DNA of 64,000 nt from Pseudomonadota bacterium (GCA_021323675.1 JAJPKP010000027.1:1-64000); one strand, 5' to 3'. Shown: positions 10,783 through 19,503, numbered from the stretch's first letter. The notes: a model not told the origin generated them from the letters alone. A program made the numbers and translations.

Positions 10783-12207
10783 GTGAAGCAGCGGGGTTTG
10801 CACCGCAGAGAATTCGTCAAGGCGGCATCGCTTTCTGTTCTGGCGCTGGCAGGTCCGTGGGCCGCCAACGCCGGCGCGGCGATCGATCGGTCGGCGCTGG
10901 GCAAGCTCGCCGCGAAGCTGCGGGGCCGGCTAATCGCTCCCGGCGATCCGGACTACAATGCCGCGCGGCGCGTCTGGAACGCGAGATTCGACCGTCATCC
11001 CGCGGCAATCGCGCAATGCGCGGGCGCGGACGACGTCGCGCGATGCATCGAGTTCGCGCGCCGCAATGATATTCCGGCCGCGGTGCGGTCCGGCGGCCAT
11101 AGCCAGGCGGGGCTTTCGGTATGCGACGGCGGCCTGGTGATCGACCTGTCGCGGATGAAGCGGATCGAGATCGATCCCACGCGGCGCACCGCGCGCGCCG
11201 AGCCCGGCGTCACCCGCGCCGAGTTCGATCGCGAGGCGCAAAAGCACGGATTGGTGACGCCGATGGGGCAGTGCCAGGACGTAGGTCTCGGCGGCCTGGT
11301 GCTCGGCGGCGGCGAAGGCGCGCTATGTCCCAGGTATGGCGCGAGCTGCGACAACGTACTCGATTCGGAAATCGTTCTGGCCGATAGCCGAATCCTGCAA
11401 GCCGAAGCCGATCGGAACCCCGATTTGCTGTGGGGCATATGCGGCGGCGCGGGCAACCTGGGAACGGTTACCAGGCTTGGATTTCAGCTCTATCCTCTGC
11501 GCGAGGTGGTCGCGGGATGGGTCTGGTATCCGTTCGATCAGGCGCGCGGCGTGATGCGCTCGTATCGAGAGGCGTCGCGGGCGGCGCCGGACGATCTCTT
11601 CACGGAGCTTTGCGTGCAGCGCCCGGACGACCGCGACGTGATGGCGACAGTGTTCGTGTTCCATTCCGATCCCGCGCGCGCCGCGCGCGACGTCGAACCT
11701 TTTCGCAAGCTTGGGCGGCCGGCGCGGGAATCGATCAAACGGCGCTCATACCTCGACGGCCAGGCCGCCGCGGGATTTCCAGTGTGGACGGGATGGTCCA
11801 GCTATCAGCGGTCGGGATTTTTGCCGGCAATTACCGATGAACTGATCGATGCGATTGCGGCCGAGCCTTCGCCGCAGGGATCCGATCTCTGGTTTTCGCA
11901 TCTGCACGGCGCCATCAGCCGCCATCCGATCGACTTCAACGCCTACCATCAGCGCACTCCCGGCTTCACCTTCTGGGCCGAGGCCGACTGGCAGGGCGCC
12001 GAGCCGCGCGAAGCGGTTGAATGGGTGGATCGAATCTGGAAGGTTGCGGCGAAGGCGTCGGACGGTGTTTACGTAAACATGCTCGATGTCGAGCCGGGGC
12101 GCGAGCGCGAGGCCTACGGCGCCAACTATCAGCGGCTGGCCGAGCTCAAGAAGAAGTACGACCCCGACAATTTTTTCCGCATGAACGTCAACGTGAAGCC
12201 GGCCTGA
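10783..12207 (+). CDS. Tat-exported FAD-binding oxidoreductase (BBE/PCMH type)
   Basis: This 474-residue flavoprotein starts with a Tat signal (HRREFVKAAS, then a hydrophobic stretch to about residue 32). The PCMH-type FAD domain contains RSGGHSQAG, where His106 is the usual site of covalent 8-alpha-histidyl FAD. It continues through the GLGGLVLGGGEG loop and a CDNVL segment. The C-terminal BBE-type block reads NYQRLAELKKKYDPDNFF. Relatives oxidise alcohols, sugars or alkaloid-like substrates with oxygen, and the substrate here cannot be read. The start is GTG with only a weak AAGG upstream. It probably acts in the periplasm. Confidence 0.85.
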   Translation: MKQRGLHRREFVKAASLSVLALAGPWAANAGAAIDRSALGKLAAKLRGRLIAPGDPDYNAARRVWNARFDRHPAAIAQCAGADDVARCIEFARRNDIPAAVRSGGHSQAGLSVCDGGLVIDLSRMKRIEIDPTRRTARAEPGVTRAEFDREAQKHGLVTPMGQCQDVGLGGLVLGGGEGALCPRYGASCDNVLDSEIVLADSRILQAEADRNPDLLWGICGGAGNLGTVTRLGFQLYPLREVVAGWVWYPFDQARGVMRSYREASRAAPDDLFTELCVQRPDDRDVMATVFVFHSDPARAARDVEPFRKLGRPARESIKRRSYLDGQAAAGFPVWTGWSSYQRSGFLPAITDELIDAIAAEPSPQGSDLWFSHLHGAISRHPIDFNAYHQRTPGFTFWAEADWQGAEPREAVEWVDRIWKVAAKASDGVYVNMLDVEPGREREAYGANYQRLAELKKKYDPDNFFRMNVNVKPA

Positions 12208-12226
12208 GCCGGCGAATAGGAAGGCG

Positions 12227-13084
12227 ATGAATCTTACGCTTCGGCCGGCAAGGGATGGGGACACATCGGCGCTCGGGCGCATCTGCTACGAAGCGTTCAC
12301 AACAATCGCAAACGAGCATAACTTTCCCCCGGATTTCCCCGATGCCGAAACCGCGGCCGGCATGATCTCGGCGTTGATCTCGAACCCGGGTGTTCACGGC
12401 GTCGTCGCGGAACTCGAAGGGCGGATCGCGGGCAGCAATTTCCTGGACGAGCGCAATCCGATTTCCGGCATCGGACCCATCAGCGTCGATCCCGAGGCGC
12501 AGAACCACGGTATCGGCCGGCGGCTGATGCTCGCGGTGATGGAGCGATCGGAGCAGCGGGGGGTGGCGGGTGTTCGCCTGGTGCAGGCCGGTTATCACTG
12601 CCGATCGCTTTCGCTTTACACCAAGCTCGGCTTCGATCCGCGCGAACATCTCTCGTGCATGCAGGGTCCGGCGATCAACGAGACAATTTCCGGATACGCG
12701 GTCCGCGCCGCGGCGGAGAATGACCTCGAAGCGTGCAACCGCCTCTGCATCCGCGTTCACGGGCACCATCGCGGCGGCGAGCTGCGCGATGCGGTCCGGC
12801 GCGGCGCCGCGACGGTCGTCGAGCGCGCCGGACGAATCACCGGCTATGCGACCCAAATCGCGTTCTTCGCGCACGCGGTGGCGGAGACCAACGATGATCT
12901 GAAGGCGCTCATCTGCGCCGCCCGGTCATTCGACGGGCCCGGCTTCCTGGTGCCCTCGCGCAACGGGGATCTGATGCGCTGGTGCCTGGCGAAAGGGCTC
13001 CGGATGACGCAGCCGATGACGCTGATGACGATTGGCTTGTACAACGAACCGGCGGGCGTATATCTGCCCTCGGTGCTCTATTAG
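12227..13084 (+). CDS. GNAT acetyltransferase with tandem domain
   Basis: The N-terminal half (about residues 1-145) is a GNAT domain with the acetyl-CoA loop QNHGIGRRLM and the strand-helix pair LYTKLGFDPREHL. The C-terminal half has a second, more diverged GNAT-like fold without a clear acetyl-CoA loop. The substrate is unknown. Tandem GNAT proteins include aminoglycoside, mycothiol and small-molecule acetyltransferases. AGGAAGG lies just before the ATG. It begins 19 bases after the FAD oxidoreductase, suggesting co-transcription. The next gene is convergent. Confidence 0.75.
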   Translation: MNLTLRPARDGDTSALGRICYEAFTTIANEHNFPPDFPDAETAAGMISALISNPGVHGVVAELEGRIAGSNFLDERNPISGIGPISVDPEAQNHGIGRRLMLAVMERSEQRGVAGVRLVQAGYHCRSLSLYTKLGFDPREHLSCMQGPAINETISGYAVRAAAENDLEACNRLCIRVHGHHRGGELRDAVRRGAATVVERAGRITGYATQIAFFAHAVAETNDDLKALICAARSFDGPGFLVPSRNGDLMRWCLAKGLRMTQPMTLMTIGLYNEPAGVYLPSVLY

Positions 13085-13126
13085 CCGCGCGCGGCGGGCA
13101 ATCGCCCCAGATGCTCGGCGCGGATG

Positions 13127-14428
13127 CTAGCGAATCTTTCCGGCGGTCGCCTGTATTCGATCCATCCAAAACACCAGGCGCGGCGTGTACTCGTGCGGGA
13201 CGCAGGTGCCGCAGATCTCCTCGGAGAGTCGCGTCAGGTTGCCCAGCGCGATTTGCAGCGGCTGAGAGCGGACAAAGTCCGCCGGCAGGCAGGTCAGCAG
13301 CTCCGCGAGCACATCCAGAGCGGAAGCCAGGTTCGCCAGAATAGACGACAGCACTCCTTCCTCCACCAGCAGCCGCGGCTGATAGAGAAGATCGTGGGTG
13401 GTGCGAAGCTCGCCCAGGAAGAGCAGCACCGCGCTGTCCAGCCGCGCGCTTACGCGATGGATGGGGAGCGACGGCGTCTCGCAAATCGAAGTGAGCGCAA
13501 GCAGTTCCGAGATAACCACATGCAGATTGCTCTGCACGCGGTCCAGCCGTTCGTCGAAGGTCACCTGGTAAATCTCTTCGACGAGCTGGTCCTGCCGATG
13601 CGAGACGAACTTGGCGACCACCGCGCCGAAGATAAGCAGCGCTGTGATCGCTTCGGTGATCGCAATCGCCCGCGCCGCGCCGACCGGAACGATGTCGCCA
13701 TAGCCCACCGAGGTCGCGGTCACGAAGCTGAAGTAGAGCGCGCTGGCGAGTCCCGAGAGTCCGTCTCCGACGGGCCTGCCCGCCTCGATCAGTCCGTGCT
13801 CGCCGACTATCGCGCCTAGCCAGTAGCCGAGTCCGCAGGCCGCGATCGTGCCGATCCAGATCAGAAAGAGATGAAGGGTCGAGAGATGTTCAACGAACTC
13901 GAGGGCCGCGTTGTTCCATCGCCGTGCGGACGTAATGCGCGCCGGCAGCCTGCCGACCAGTCCGTCGGGTGCAACCTGCAGATTCGGGGCGATCGAGGCC
14001 GTCATCGGCCGGCTGTGGTCCGCGGGGGCGCTTTCGAGCGGTCCCCCCGCCTGCACCCAATCCTCGAGTCCTCCGGAGTAATCGCGCACCTTGCTATAGC
14101 CGAGTTGTTGAAGCAGGGCGACCGCCCGCTCGCTCAAGGTTCAGGTGAACTTGGCGCAATAGACCGCGATTTCCGCGTCGAGCGCGGGCAGAACTTCGCG
14201 CGCGCGATCGGCGATGCTGTCGAAGGGCAGGTTGATCGCGCCCGGAATATGTCCGGCCGCGTACGATTGCGGCGGCAATACGTCGAGGATCTTCAAGCCG
14301 GGAGTATGCAGACGGCGGCGAAGCTCCTCGCGCGAAATCTCCGGGATACCCGAGGACGCTGCCGCGATATGAACTTCGCCCGCCATTCGAACGCCTGCGC
14401 GCGGTCGAGGCACCGCTGGATCATTCAT
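13127..14428 (-). CDS. Candidate selenoprotein: rhodanese domain fused to a K+ channel, in-frame UGA
   Basis: Read through the TGA at 14141-14143, this frame encodes 433 residues. Residues 30-130 are a rhodanese domain: REELRRRL, ILDVLPPQSYAAGHIPGAIN, the active-site loop YCAKFT with Cys91, then UGA as residue 96, SERAVALLQQLGY and GGLEDWVQAG. Related rhodaneses carry C-x4-C here, so the UGA sits exactly at the second Cys. Residues about 185-275 form a two-helix K+ channel pore with filter TSVGYGD (239-245), followed by a roughly 155-residue cytoplasmic C terminus. A SECIS-like hairpin follows the UGA. The ATG at 14428 lies 16 bases after the SulP stop, so the two genes are probably one operon. 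If UGA were a true stop, a 95-residue rhodanese half and a channel starting at TTG 14137 would result. A nonsense mutation is the alternative. Confidence 0.72.
14112..14130 (-). promoter_or_regulatory. SECIS-like hairpin after the in-frame UGA
   Basis: On the mRNA, AGCGGGC pairs with GCCC-U-GCU around the loop GGUC. This gives seven base pairs with one bulged U. The loop begins 17 bases after the UGA, inside the 16-37 range described for bacterial SECIS elements, and has G at its first positions. GGUC is also the apical loop I recall for E. coli fdhF, which has a bulged U too, though on the 5' arm. Function as a SelB site is inference. Confidence 0.6.
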
Positions 14429-14444
14429 CGTGGATTTCGCCGCA

Positions 14445-16178
14445 TCAGGCAAGCGGCGGAGTTTCGTGCGGATGCGACCGAGCGAAGCCCGCAAGCGCAT
14501 CGTGCAGGCGTGGAAACACGCGCGACTCGCCAATAACGCCGATCAACCGATGGCGAGCGAGGTCCGATGCGAGCGAAGGAGCGACGCGCGCGAACGCGAG
14601 CACGATTCCCGCCGTTTCCAGGCGCCTGTGCAGGTCGCGGATCACGCGCGCGGCGGTGTAGTCGATGTTGGTAATTGCTTCCGCGTCGATGATCACCCAT
14701 CGAACTTCCGGAGCTCCCGAGCCGGCGAGATCGAGGACTTCCCGCGAGAACAGTCCGGCGTTTGCGTAAAACAGCGCCGCGCCGAAGCGATAGACCACCA
14801 GCCCCGGCTCGGTGAACGTTCCGGGCAGGGGAGGCTTCAGGTCCCAGGTCTGATTGTCGCCGAGGACCAGGATGCCGGTTTGGGGATGGTAGCTGTGGCT
14901 CAGGACGCGAAGCAGCGACAACACCATCGCCATCACAATCGCTTGTTCAACGCCAAGCAGCACGACGATCGCGGCGGTGAGCAGCGCCAGCGCATATTCT
15001 CCGGGGCTTTCGCGCAGAATATCGCGAAGCCCGCGCACATCGACCAGACGGATTGCGATGACGAAGACGATCGCGCCAAGGACGCATCGCGGCAGATACT
15101 GCATCGGTCCGGTCAGGAACAGGAGCACGATCGCCACCACGGCGGCGGTGGCGAGCTGCGCGGCCTGGCTGTTGCCTCCCGAACTCTCCACCATCGCGGT
15201 CTGCGTCGGACTGCCATCGACGACGAACGTGCCGCTCAGCGCCGCCATCGCGTTTGCGGCCGCAAGGCCGACAAGGTCGGCATCTTCGTCGAGAAGCTGA
15301 TGATGGCGCGCGGCGTAAAAGCGGGCGGTGGCGGCGCTTTGGGCGACGATCATGACGAAGCATGATCCGGCAACCGGAATCAGCGGCTGAACCTCGCGCC
15401 AGGTCATCACGGGCATCGCCAGCCGCGGCAATCCGCCCATCACCGGACCGATAATCGCGACGCCATGTCCCGCGAGATTCCAGTGGCAGGCGGCGAAGAT
15501 CGCGCCGGCAACCGCGATCAGCGCGCCCGGAATGCGCGGGGCGAAGCGATGGAGTCCGAGAACGGCCGCGACCACCGCGATCGACAACGCGGTGGTGAGA
15601 AGATGAACATGTTCAATGTTTCGGACCACTGCAACAAATTGATCCACGGTCCTGTGCGCCTGGACTTCGATCCCAAGCATCTCGCCGAGCACGGCGATCG
15701 CGACCTGAAAGCCTACGCCGGTAAGAAAGCCGACCAGCACAGTCTGGGAAAGAAAGTCCGCAAGGAAGCCGAGCTTGAGGATGCGCGCCAGCAGGAGCAT
15801 CCCCGCCGTCAACATCGCCACGACCGACGCCATCGCGACGTAGCTCGCGCTTGCGACCGGCGCCATGTTGGAAAGGCCGCTGGCCAGGATCGCCGCGGTC
15901 GCGGAATCCGCCGCGACTACGAGGTAGCGCGACGATCCAAAGGCGGCGAATGCTATTAGCGGCAAGAGCAGCGTGTAGAAGCCGGTGACCACCGGAGTGC
16001 CGGCGATCTTTGTGTAGCCGAGCGCCTGCGGGATGTTCATCGCGGCGAGTTGAAGCCCCGCGATCATGTCGCGAATGGTGCGGGAGCGATCGAGCGGCCG
16101 TATGGCCGCGAAGAGCGAGAACGAGGATGCGGTCGAGGAGGGCGGCATCGTGGTCGGTGTAAGTTTGCGCGAATCCAT
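14445..16178 (-). CDS. SulP-family anion transporter with STAS domain
   Basis: This 577-residue transporter begins its membrane domain with the SulP signature AAMNIPQALGYTKIAGTPVV at about residues 47-66. Ten or more hydrophobic helices follow, with DGSPTQTAMVESSGG in the substrate region. A C-terminal STAS domain covers about residues 455-560 (VVYRFGAALFYANAG, VIIDAEAITNIDYTA). SulP proteins move sulfate, bicarbonate or other anions into the cytoplasm. The downstream rhodanese-channel gene starts after 16 bases, which favours a sulfur oxyanion such as sulfate or thiosulfate. A barrel-protein gene diverges from it across a 240-base gap. Confidence 0.88.
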   Translation of the reverse strand: MDSRKLTPTTMPPSSTASSFSLFAAIRPLDRSRTIRDMIAGLQLAAMNIPQALGYTKIAGTPVVTGFYTLLLPLIAFAAFGSSRYLVVAADSATAAILASGLSNMAPVASASYVAMASVVAMLTAGMLLLARILKLGFLADFLSQTVLVGFLTGVGFQVAIAVLGEMLGIEVQAHRTVDQFVAVVRNIEHVHLLTTALSIAVVAAVLGLHRFAPRIPGALIAVAGAIFAACHWNLAGHGVAIIGPVMGGLPRLAMPVMTWREVQPLIPVAGSCFVMIVAQSAATARFYAARHHQLLDEDADLVGLAAANAMAALSGTFVVDGSPTQTAMVESSGGNSQAAQLATAAVVAIVLLFLTGPMQYLPRCVLGAIVFVIAIRLVDVRGLRDILRESPGEYALALLTAAIVVLLGVEQAIVMAMVLSLLRVLSHSYHPQTGILVLGDNQTWDLKPPLPGTFTEPGLVVYRFGAALFYANAGLFSREVLDLAGSGAPEVRWVIIDAEAITNIDYTAARVIRDLHRRLETAGIVLAFARVAPSLASDLARHRLIGVIGESRVFPRLHDALAGFARSHPHETPPLA

Positions 16179-16418
16179 TCTCGGCGTCTCTACTTAGCAC
16201 GCGTTGGCAATGAATACCCGCTGAAGTTCGATCGCTTCGAGTGTTTCCGTCGGAACCGTCACATCGTATCCAAACGCGCCAACCGGTTCAGGCGGTTGTT
16301 GAGAGAACGCGATGAAGTTGCAGCGAAATCGAACAGTTTCCTTCAAGTTCCGCGGCGCTCCTTTGCTGGCATGCGCGATGCTTCGCTTGGCCACGCGGCT
16401 GAGTGAAGGAGGACACGC

Positions 16419-17360
16419 ATGCTCAGAGCCATTGTTCGTTCATTCGCGATGGGGCTTTTCATCGCGATAGCCGCGTCGCATTCGTCGATCGCCGGCGCCG
16501 ATCCGGGCGCCCGCGCGAAGGGCGCGATCGCATCGCAACAGGAGTTGCAGCGACGCATCATTCAACTGGAACAGCAGAATCGCACGCTCGAGATCCAGAA
16601 CCGCGCGATTCAAGACCAACTGAACACGCAGAAACAGGAGATCGAAGGGCTGGTGCGCCAGATGCAGGCGACCGCGCAACCGGTCGCCGCTCTCCAGCAG
16701 CAGGTTCCGCAGATCCAGCAGCAACTAAGCGATGTGAAAAGCGACGTCGCGAAAAAGGGCGGCTCGATTCCACTCGAAGTCGGCTTCCGCGCGGGATGGT
16801 CGGAGTCGCCCTACGGGATGCCGGGCGGGTTCTATTACGGCGCGTTCCTGAACCATCGCCTCCTGACCCATGAAGACGGAGTTCCCGGAGGGTTCGTGGC
16901 GGGAGAGATGCTGGTGGGATGGACGCAGGGTAACCACGCGCTGACCAAGGCCAACCTGGTAAGCCAGCTCGGAAACCCCGCGTTCAACACCTGGATGTAC
17001 ACGCTCTCGCTCCAGCCCACCGTGCAATACCATCTTCAGCCCGAGCTGATTGGGTTGAAGTCGATGGAGGCATTCAAGCCGTATGTGCTGGCGGGGCCGG
17101 CGATGTATATCAACCTGCTGAGCACGCCAATCGTGGTGAAGAACGGCAATCCGGGTGCGGGCTACCGCCATTACGACGCGGACGTGCAGGGGGGAGGAGT
17201 ATTCGGCGCGGGCTTCGAGTGGGGACTCTCGTCGCTCAAGGTTGAACAGATACAGGGGTTGCTCGACAAATCGTTCGTCGGAGCGGAGTGGCGGTACAAC
17301 CAATACGGCAACGGCGAGGGGTACAACCAGTACACCGGGTCGGTCTCATTCGGATGGTAA
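16419..17360 (+). CDS. Outer-membrane barrel-like protein with N-terminal coiled coil
   Basis: This 313-residue exported protein has a signal peptide to about residue 26. A glutamine-rich coiled coil follows at about 38-110 (QQELQRRIIQLEQQNRTLE and heptads onward). The C-terminal region is rich in alternating aromatic strands and ends in GSVSFGW. A terminal aromatic residue and Gly/Tyr-rich strands suggest an outer-membrane beta-barrel, and the coiled coil may trimerise or reach the peptidoglycan. No exact family is recognised. The start follows GGAGG by about eight bases. It diverges from the SulP operon. Confidence 0.65.
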   Translation: MLRAIVRSFAMGLFIAIAASHSSIAGADPGARAKGAIASQQELQRRIIQLEQQNRTLEIQNRAIQDQLNTQKQEIEGLVRQMQATAQPVAALQQQVPQIQQQLSDVKSDVAKKGGSIPLEVGFRAGWSESPYGMPGGFYYGAFLNHRLLTHEDGVPGGFVAGEMLVGWTQGNHALTKANLVSQLGNPAFNTWMYTLSLQPTVQYHLQPELIGLKSMEAFKPYVLAGPAMYINLLSTPIVVKNGNPGAGYRHYDADVQGGGVFGAGFEWGLSSLKVEQIQGLLDKSFVGAEWRYNQYGNGEGYNQYTGSVSFGW

Positions 17361-17463
17361 AGGGGGGGTGGCGCCCGGCGGGAGTGTTTCATGCACTTCT
17401 GCTCGGGCGCCGGTTTCTCGCGTCATCCGCGGCAATTTCACTCGCGGTGAATTCTCGCGCGGT

Positions 17464-17742
17464 TCAGGCGGCTGCCGGGGCGATGCGGGCCAGGTAGCGC
17501 GCGAGCCGCGCGAGCGAGAAGCGCCAGACGATCAAATCTCGCTCGATCGTTTCCGGAGCGCGCTTTCGCGCCCGCGCCCGAATCTCCTCGATCGCGGCGC
17601 GGGCATCGCGCACCGCGCCGTCCTCCGTGGCCGCCGCACCGATTATTCCCCCGTTGCGGCCCAGATCGAGCACCATCCAGAACCACGACTCGTTGCCATT
17701 CCATACCTCGAAACTTGTGCCCTGGTAACTGCGAGCCTGCAT
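17464..17742 (-). CDS. Small hypothetical protein
   Basis: This 92-residue soluble protein has an N-terminal strand-rich part (SFEVWNGNESWFWMVLD) and an alanine/arginine-rich C-terminal helix with IERDLIVWRFSLARLARYL. It starts ten bases after the CPxC membrane protein gene on the same strand, so the two are probably co-transcribed. The tryptophan-rich start is reminiscent of small DUF families. I do not recognise it. Its good spacing from a gene with a readable promoter supports it as real. Confidence 0.55.
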   Translation of the reverse strand: MQARSYQGTSFEVWNGNESWFWMVLDLGRNGGIIGAAATEDGAVRDARAAIEEIRARARKRAPETIERDLIVWRFSLARLARYLARIAPAAA

Positions 17743-17752
17743 CCGTTTGACC

Positions 17753-18097
17753 TCATCGATGACGGTACGTCGAGGGCGCCAACGCGGGATGCGTTCTCAA
17801 CGCGCGTGTGATGGCGGCCACGATGCGCACCGCGCGCGGCACTGCGATGAAGCTCAGCGTCACGAGGCACATGGCCACCAGCGCCATGCGCAGATAGGCG
17901 GCTGCCGCCAGGGAAATGCCGAATCCGGTGGCGACCGCCACATAAGCGGCCAGACAGGCGGGGCATTTCGGCAGCACAGCCAGCCCTGCCGCCGGCAGCA
18001 TCCAGCGTATCACGGCGCTTGCGCGCCGAACCGGGCTTGCGGGTGGCCGTTCGGCGAAGTCGGAAGGCGAGCTTTCGCAGCATCGGTAGATGCCCAT
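17753..18097 (-). CDS. Small CPxC membrane protein
   Basis: This 114-residue protein has two or three hydrophobic segments (about 32-42, 50-68 and 70-90) and the motif LPKCPACLAAYVAV with Cys45 and Cys48. Two more cysteines (C6, C7) sit near the N terminus. The CPxC before a helix resembles MerC-like and other metal or thiol-linked small membrane proteins, but the substrate is unproven. AGGGA lies about six bases before the ATG. A good sigma-70 promoter and an overlapping inverted repeat lie just upstream, suggesting regulated expression with the 92-residue gene downstream. Confidence 0.62.
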   Translation of the reverse strand: MGIYRCCESSPSDFAERPPASPVRRASAVIRWMLPAAGLAVLPKCPACLAAYVAVATGFGISLAAAAYLRMALVAMCLVTLSFIAVPRAVRIVAAITRALRTHPALAPSTYRHR

Positions 18098-18114
18098 CGG
18101 AGTCCCTCGAATAA

Positions 18115-18156
18115 TTAACTATACGGTTAAATACGACTCGGTAACCCACAAGTCAA
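18115..18156 (-). promoter_or_regulatory. Sigma-70-like promoter with overlapping inverted repeat
   Basis: On the minus strand, TTGACT (18151-18156) is separated by exactly 17 bases from TATTTA (18128-18133). An imperfect inverted repeat TTAAC..GTTAA spans 18115-18130, overlapping the -10 box and probable start point, where a repressor or activator could bind. It drives the CPxC membrane protein 18 bases further on. Confidence 0.6.
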
Positions 18157-18204
18157 GCGCTAGCGCCTTCGGGGTGCCGGCGGTGTATCCGTATCGCGTA
18201 TGCG

Positions 18205-18810
18205 CTACGCCTGCGGTTCTTCCTGGCGCAGGCGGATGAAGCGCGCGATCATCTGGCGCATCGTTTCAATTGGCTGGATGCCGATGAGAGGGTATTCGCC
18301 GAGGATGAAGGTCGGATAGCCAAGCGCCGCGAACTGGTCGGCCTCGGCGCGATGCGCCTCGATCCGCTCGGCCATCCGCCGCGACTCGAGCCCGGCGCGG
18401 AATTCGTCGGGGTCCATTCCCGCCGCGCGGGCGATAGCATCGAGCGCGGAGGGCTCGGCGATATCGATGCCTTGCTCGAAGGCTGCGCGAAAGACGGCAT
18501 CGTGGTACGCGGCAAATGCTCCCGCGTCGCGCGCGAGTTCCGAACCCTCCAGCGCGGCGTTCGAGTCGATCCAATGCCGGGGCGGCGTGACCGGGATGCC
18601 GGTTTCCGCGGCGACCATCAGCACCTTTTGGCGTTCCGTTTCGCTGAGCGCGCGGCCCGGCTTCGCGCGCGCATCGCGCAAGGCGATCGGCACGCCCTTC
18701 CATAGCGTTTCGAAGCCGAGTTGCGGCTCCAGCTGCCGCATGATTCGCCAGGCGATGTAACAGAGGCTCGAGGCGTAATCGAAGAAGACTGGGATGACGA
18801 TGCGGGCCAT
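18205..18810 (-). CDS. DsbA-like / 2-hydroxychromene-2-carboxylate isomerase-type protein
   Basis: A thioredoxin-fold protein of 201 residues from the ATG at 18810. The frame is open 37 codons further upstream, but that extension is arginine-rich and overlaps the divergent Nudix gene. It begins VIPVFFDYASSLCYIAWR, has an alpha-helical insertion, and ends with GYPTFILGEYPLIGIQP, the cis-proline region. The CXXC of true DsbA is replaced by SSLC, which fits the kappa-GST/HCCA isomerase branch or FrnE-like proteins. The reaction may need glutathione or a substrate thiol. The substrate is unknown. Confidence 0.75.
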   Translation of the reverse strand: MARIVIPVFFDYASSLCYIAWRIMRQLEPQLGFETLWKGVPIALRDARAKPGRALSETERQKVLMVAAETGIPVTPPRHWIDSNAALEGSELARDAGAFAAYHDAVFRAAFEQGIDIAEPSALDAIARAAGMDPDEFRAGLESRRMAERIEAHRAEADQFAALGYPTFILGEYPLIGIQPIETMRQMIARFIRLRQEEPQA

Positions 18811-18919
18811 CGCGGATCGCGCAAGCTCGCGGCGCGGAAGCAGATACTTGCGCGTTTGCGCGTCCGGCGCAATTCGATCCGCCTTGCGCGCCCGGCGGCG
18901 CCCAAGGATGCTGTTGCGC

Positions 18920-19450
18920 ATGGATTCAAGCAGGCGTCCGGTGCTGAAGATGGGCGTGGTGGACCTTGGCGTCGAGAGCGCGCGGCTACCGAGCGGAGTA
19001 ACCGTCGATTTGGCCGTAATCCGCCATCCCGGCGCATCCGCAATCGTCGCGCTCGATCGCGATGGAAACGTTGTGATGCTGAGTCAATGGCGCCACGCGA
19101 TCGGAACCTGGCTCAGCGAGATTCCCGCGGGATGCCGGAACGGGGGAGAAGACGCGCTCGCCTGCGCGCGGCGCGAACTGGGAGAGGAAGCGGGATTGGC
19201 GGCGGCGCGATGGGACCATCTGGGGGCTATCGTCACCATCCCGAGCTTTTGCGACGAACGAATCGATCTTTACCTGGCGCGCGACTTGTCCGAGGGTTTC
19301 GGCAGTCTCGACCATGACGAAGTGATCCGTGTTTCCCGGATTCGGATGGACGAAGCATTTGCGATGATCGATCGCGGCGAGATCGTCGATGCCAAGACCA
19401 TCGTCGCCTTGTATCGCGCGCGCGATTTCCTCGCGCGGCAAGACGCGTGA
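18920..19450 (+). CDS. Nudix hydrolase, ADP-ribose pyrophosphatase-like
   Basis: About 176 residues from the ATG at 18920; the frame is open to 18794 but the extra residues look spurious. The Nudix box runs from Gly71 to Leu93 and fits G-x5-E-x7-REUxEExGU (RRELGEEAGL). It binds Mg2+ and positions water for diphosphate cleavage. The upstream FLSQWRH-like VMLSQWRHAIGTWLSEIPAG block matches ADP-ribose or nucleoside-diphosphate-sugar pyrophosphatases. It diverges from the DsbA-like gene with the real starts about 110 bases apart. The substrate is not certain. Confidence 0.82.
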   Translation: MDSSRRPVLKMGVVDLGVESARLPSGVTVDLAVIRHPGASAIVALDRDGNVVMLSQWRHAIGTWLSEIPAGCRNGGEDALACARRELGEEAGLAAARWDHLGAIVTIPSFCDERIDLYLARDLSEGFGSLDHDEVIRVSRIRMDEAFAMIDRGEIVDAKTIVALYRARDFLARQDA

Positions 19451-19503
19451 GAGGAAAGAGCCGCGCTCCACGCGGGAAGCCTGCCTGGAGCGCGGCACTG
19501 CGA

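Noticed and set aside
14141-14533. A stand-alone half rhodanese ending at the TGA
   Set aside because: The rhodanese sequence continues in the same frame directly after the TGA, so two independent genes are less likely than read-through or a nonsense mutation. Upstream codons to 14533 overlap SulP.
16194-16394. A 66-codon minus-strand frame in the gap before SulP
   Set aside because: No ribosome binding site and no recognisable product. The gap more likely holds the promoters of the two divergent genes.
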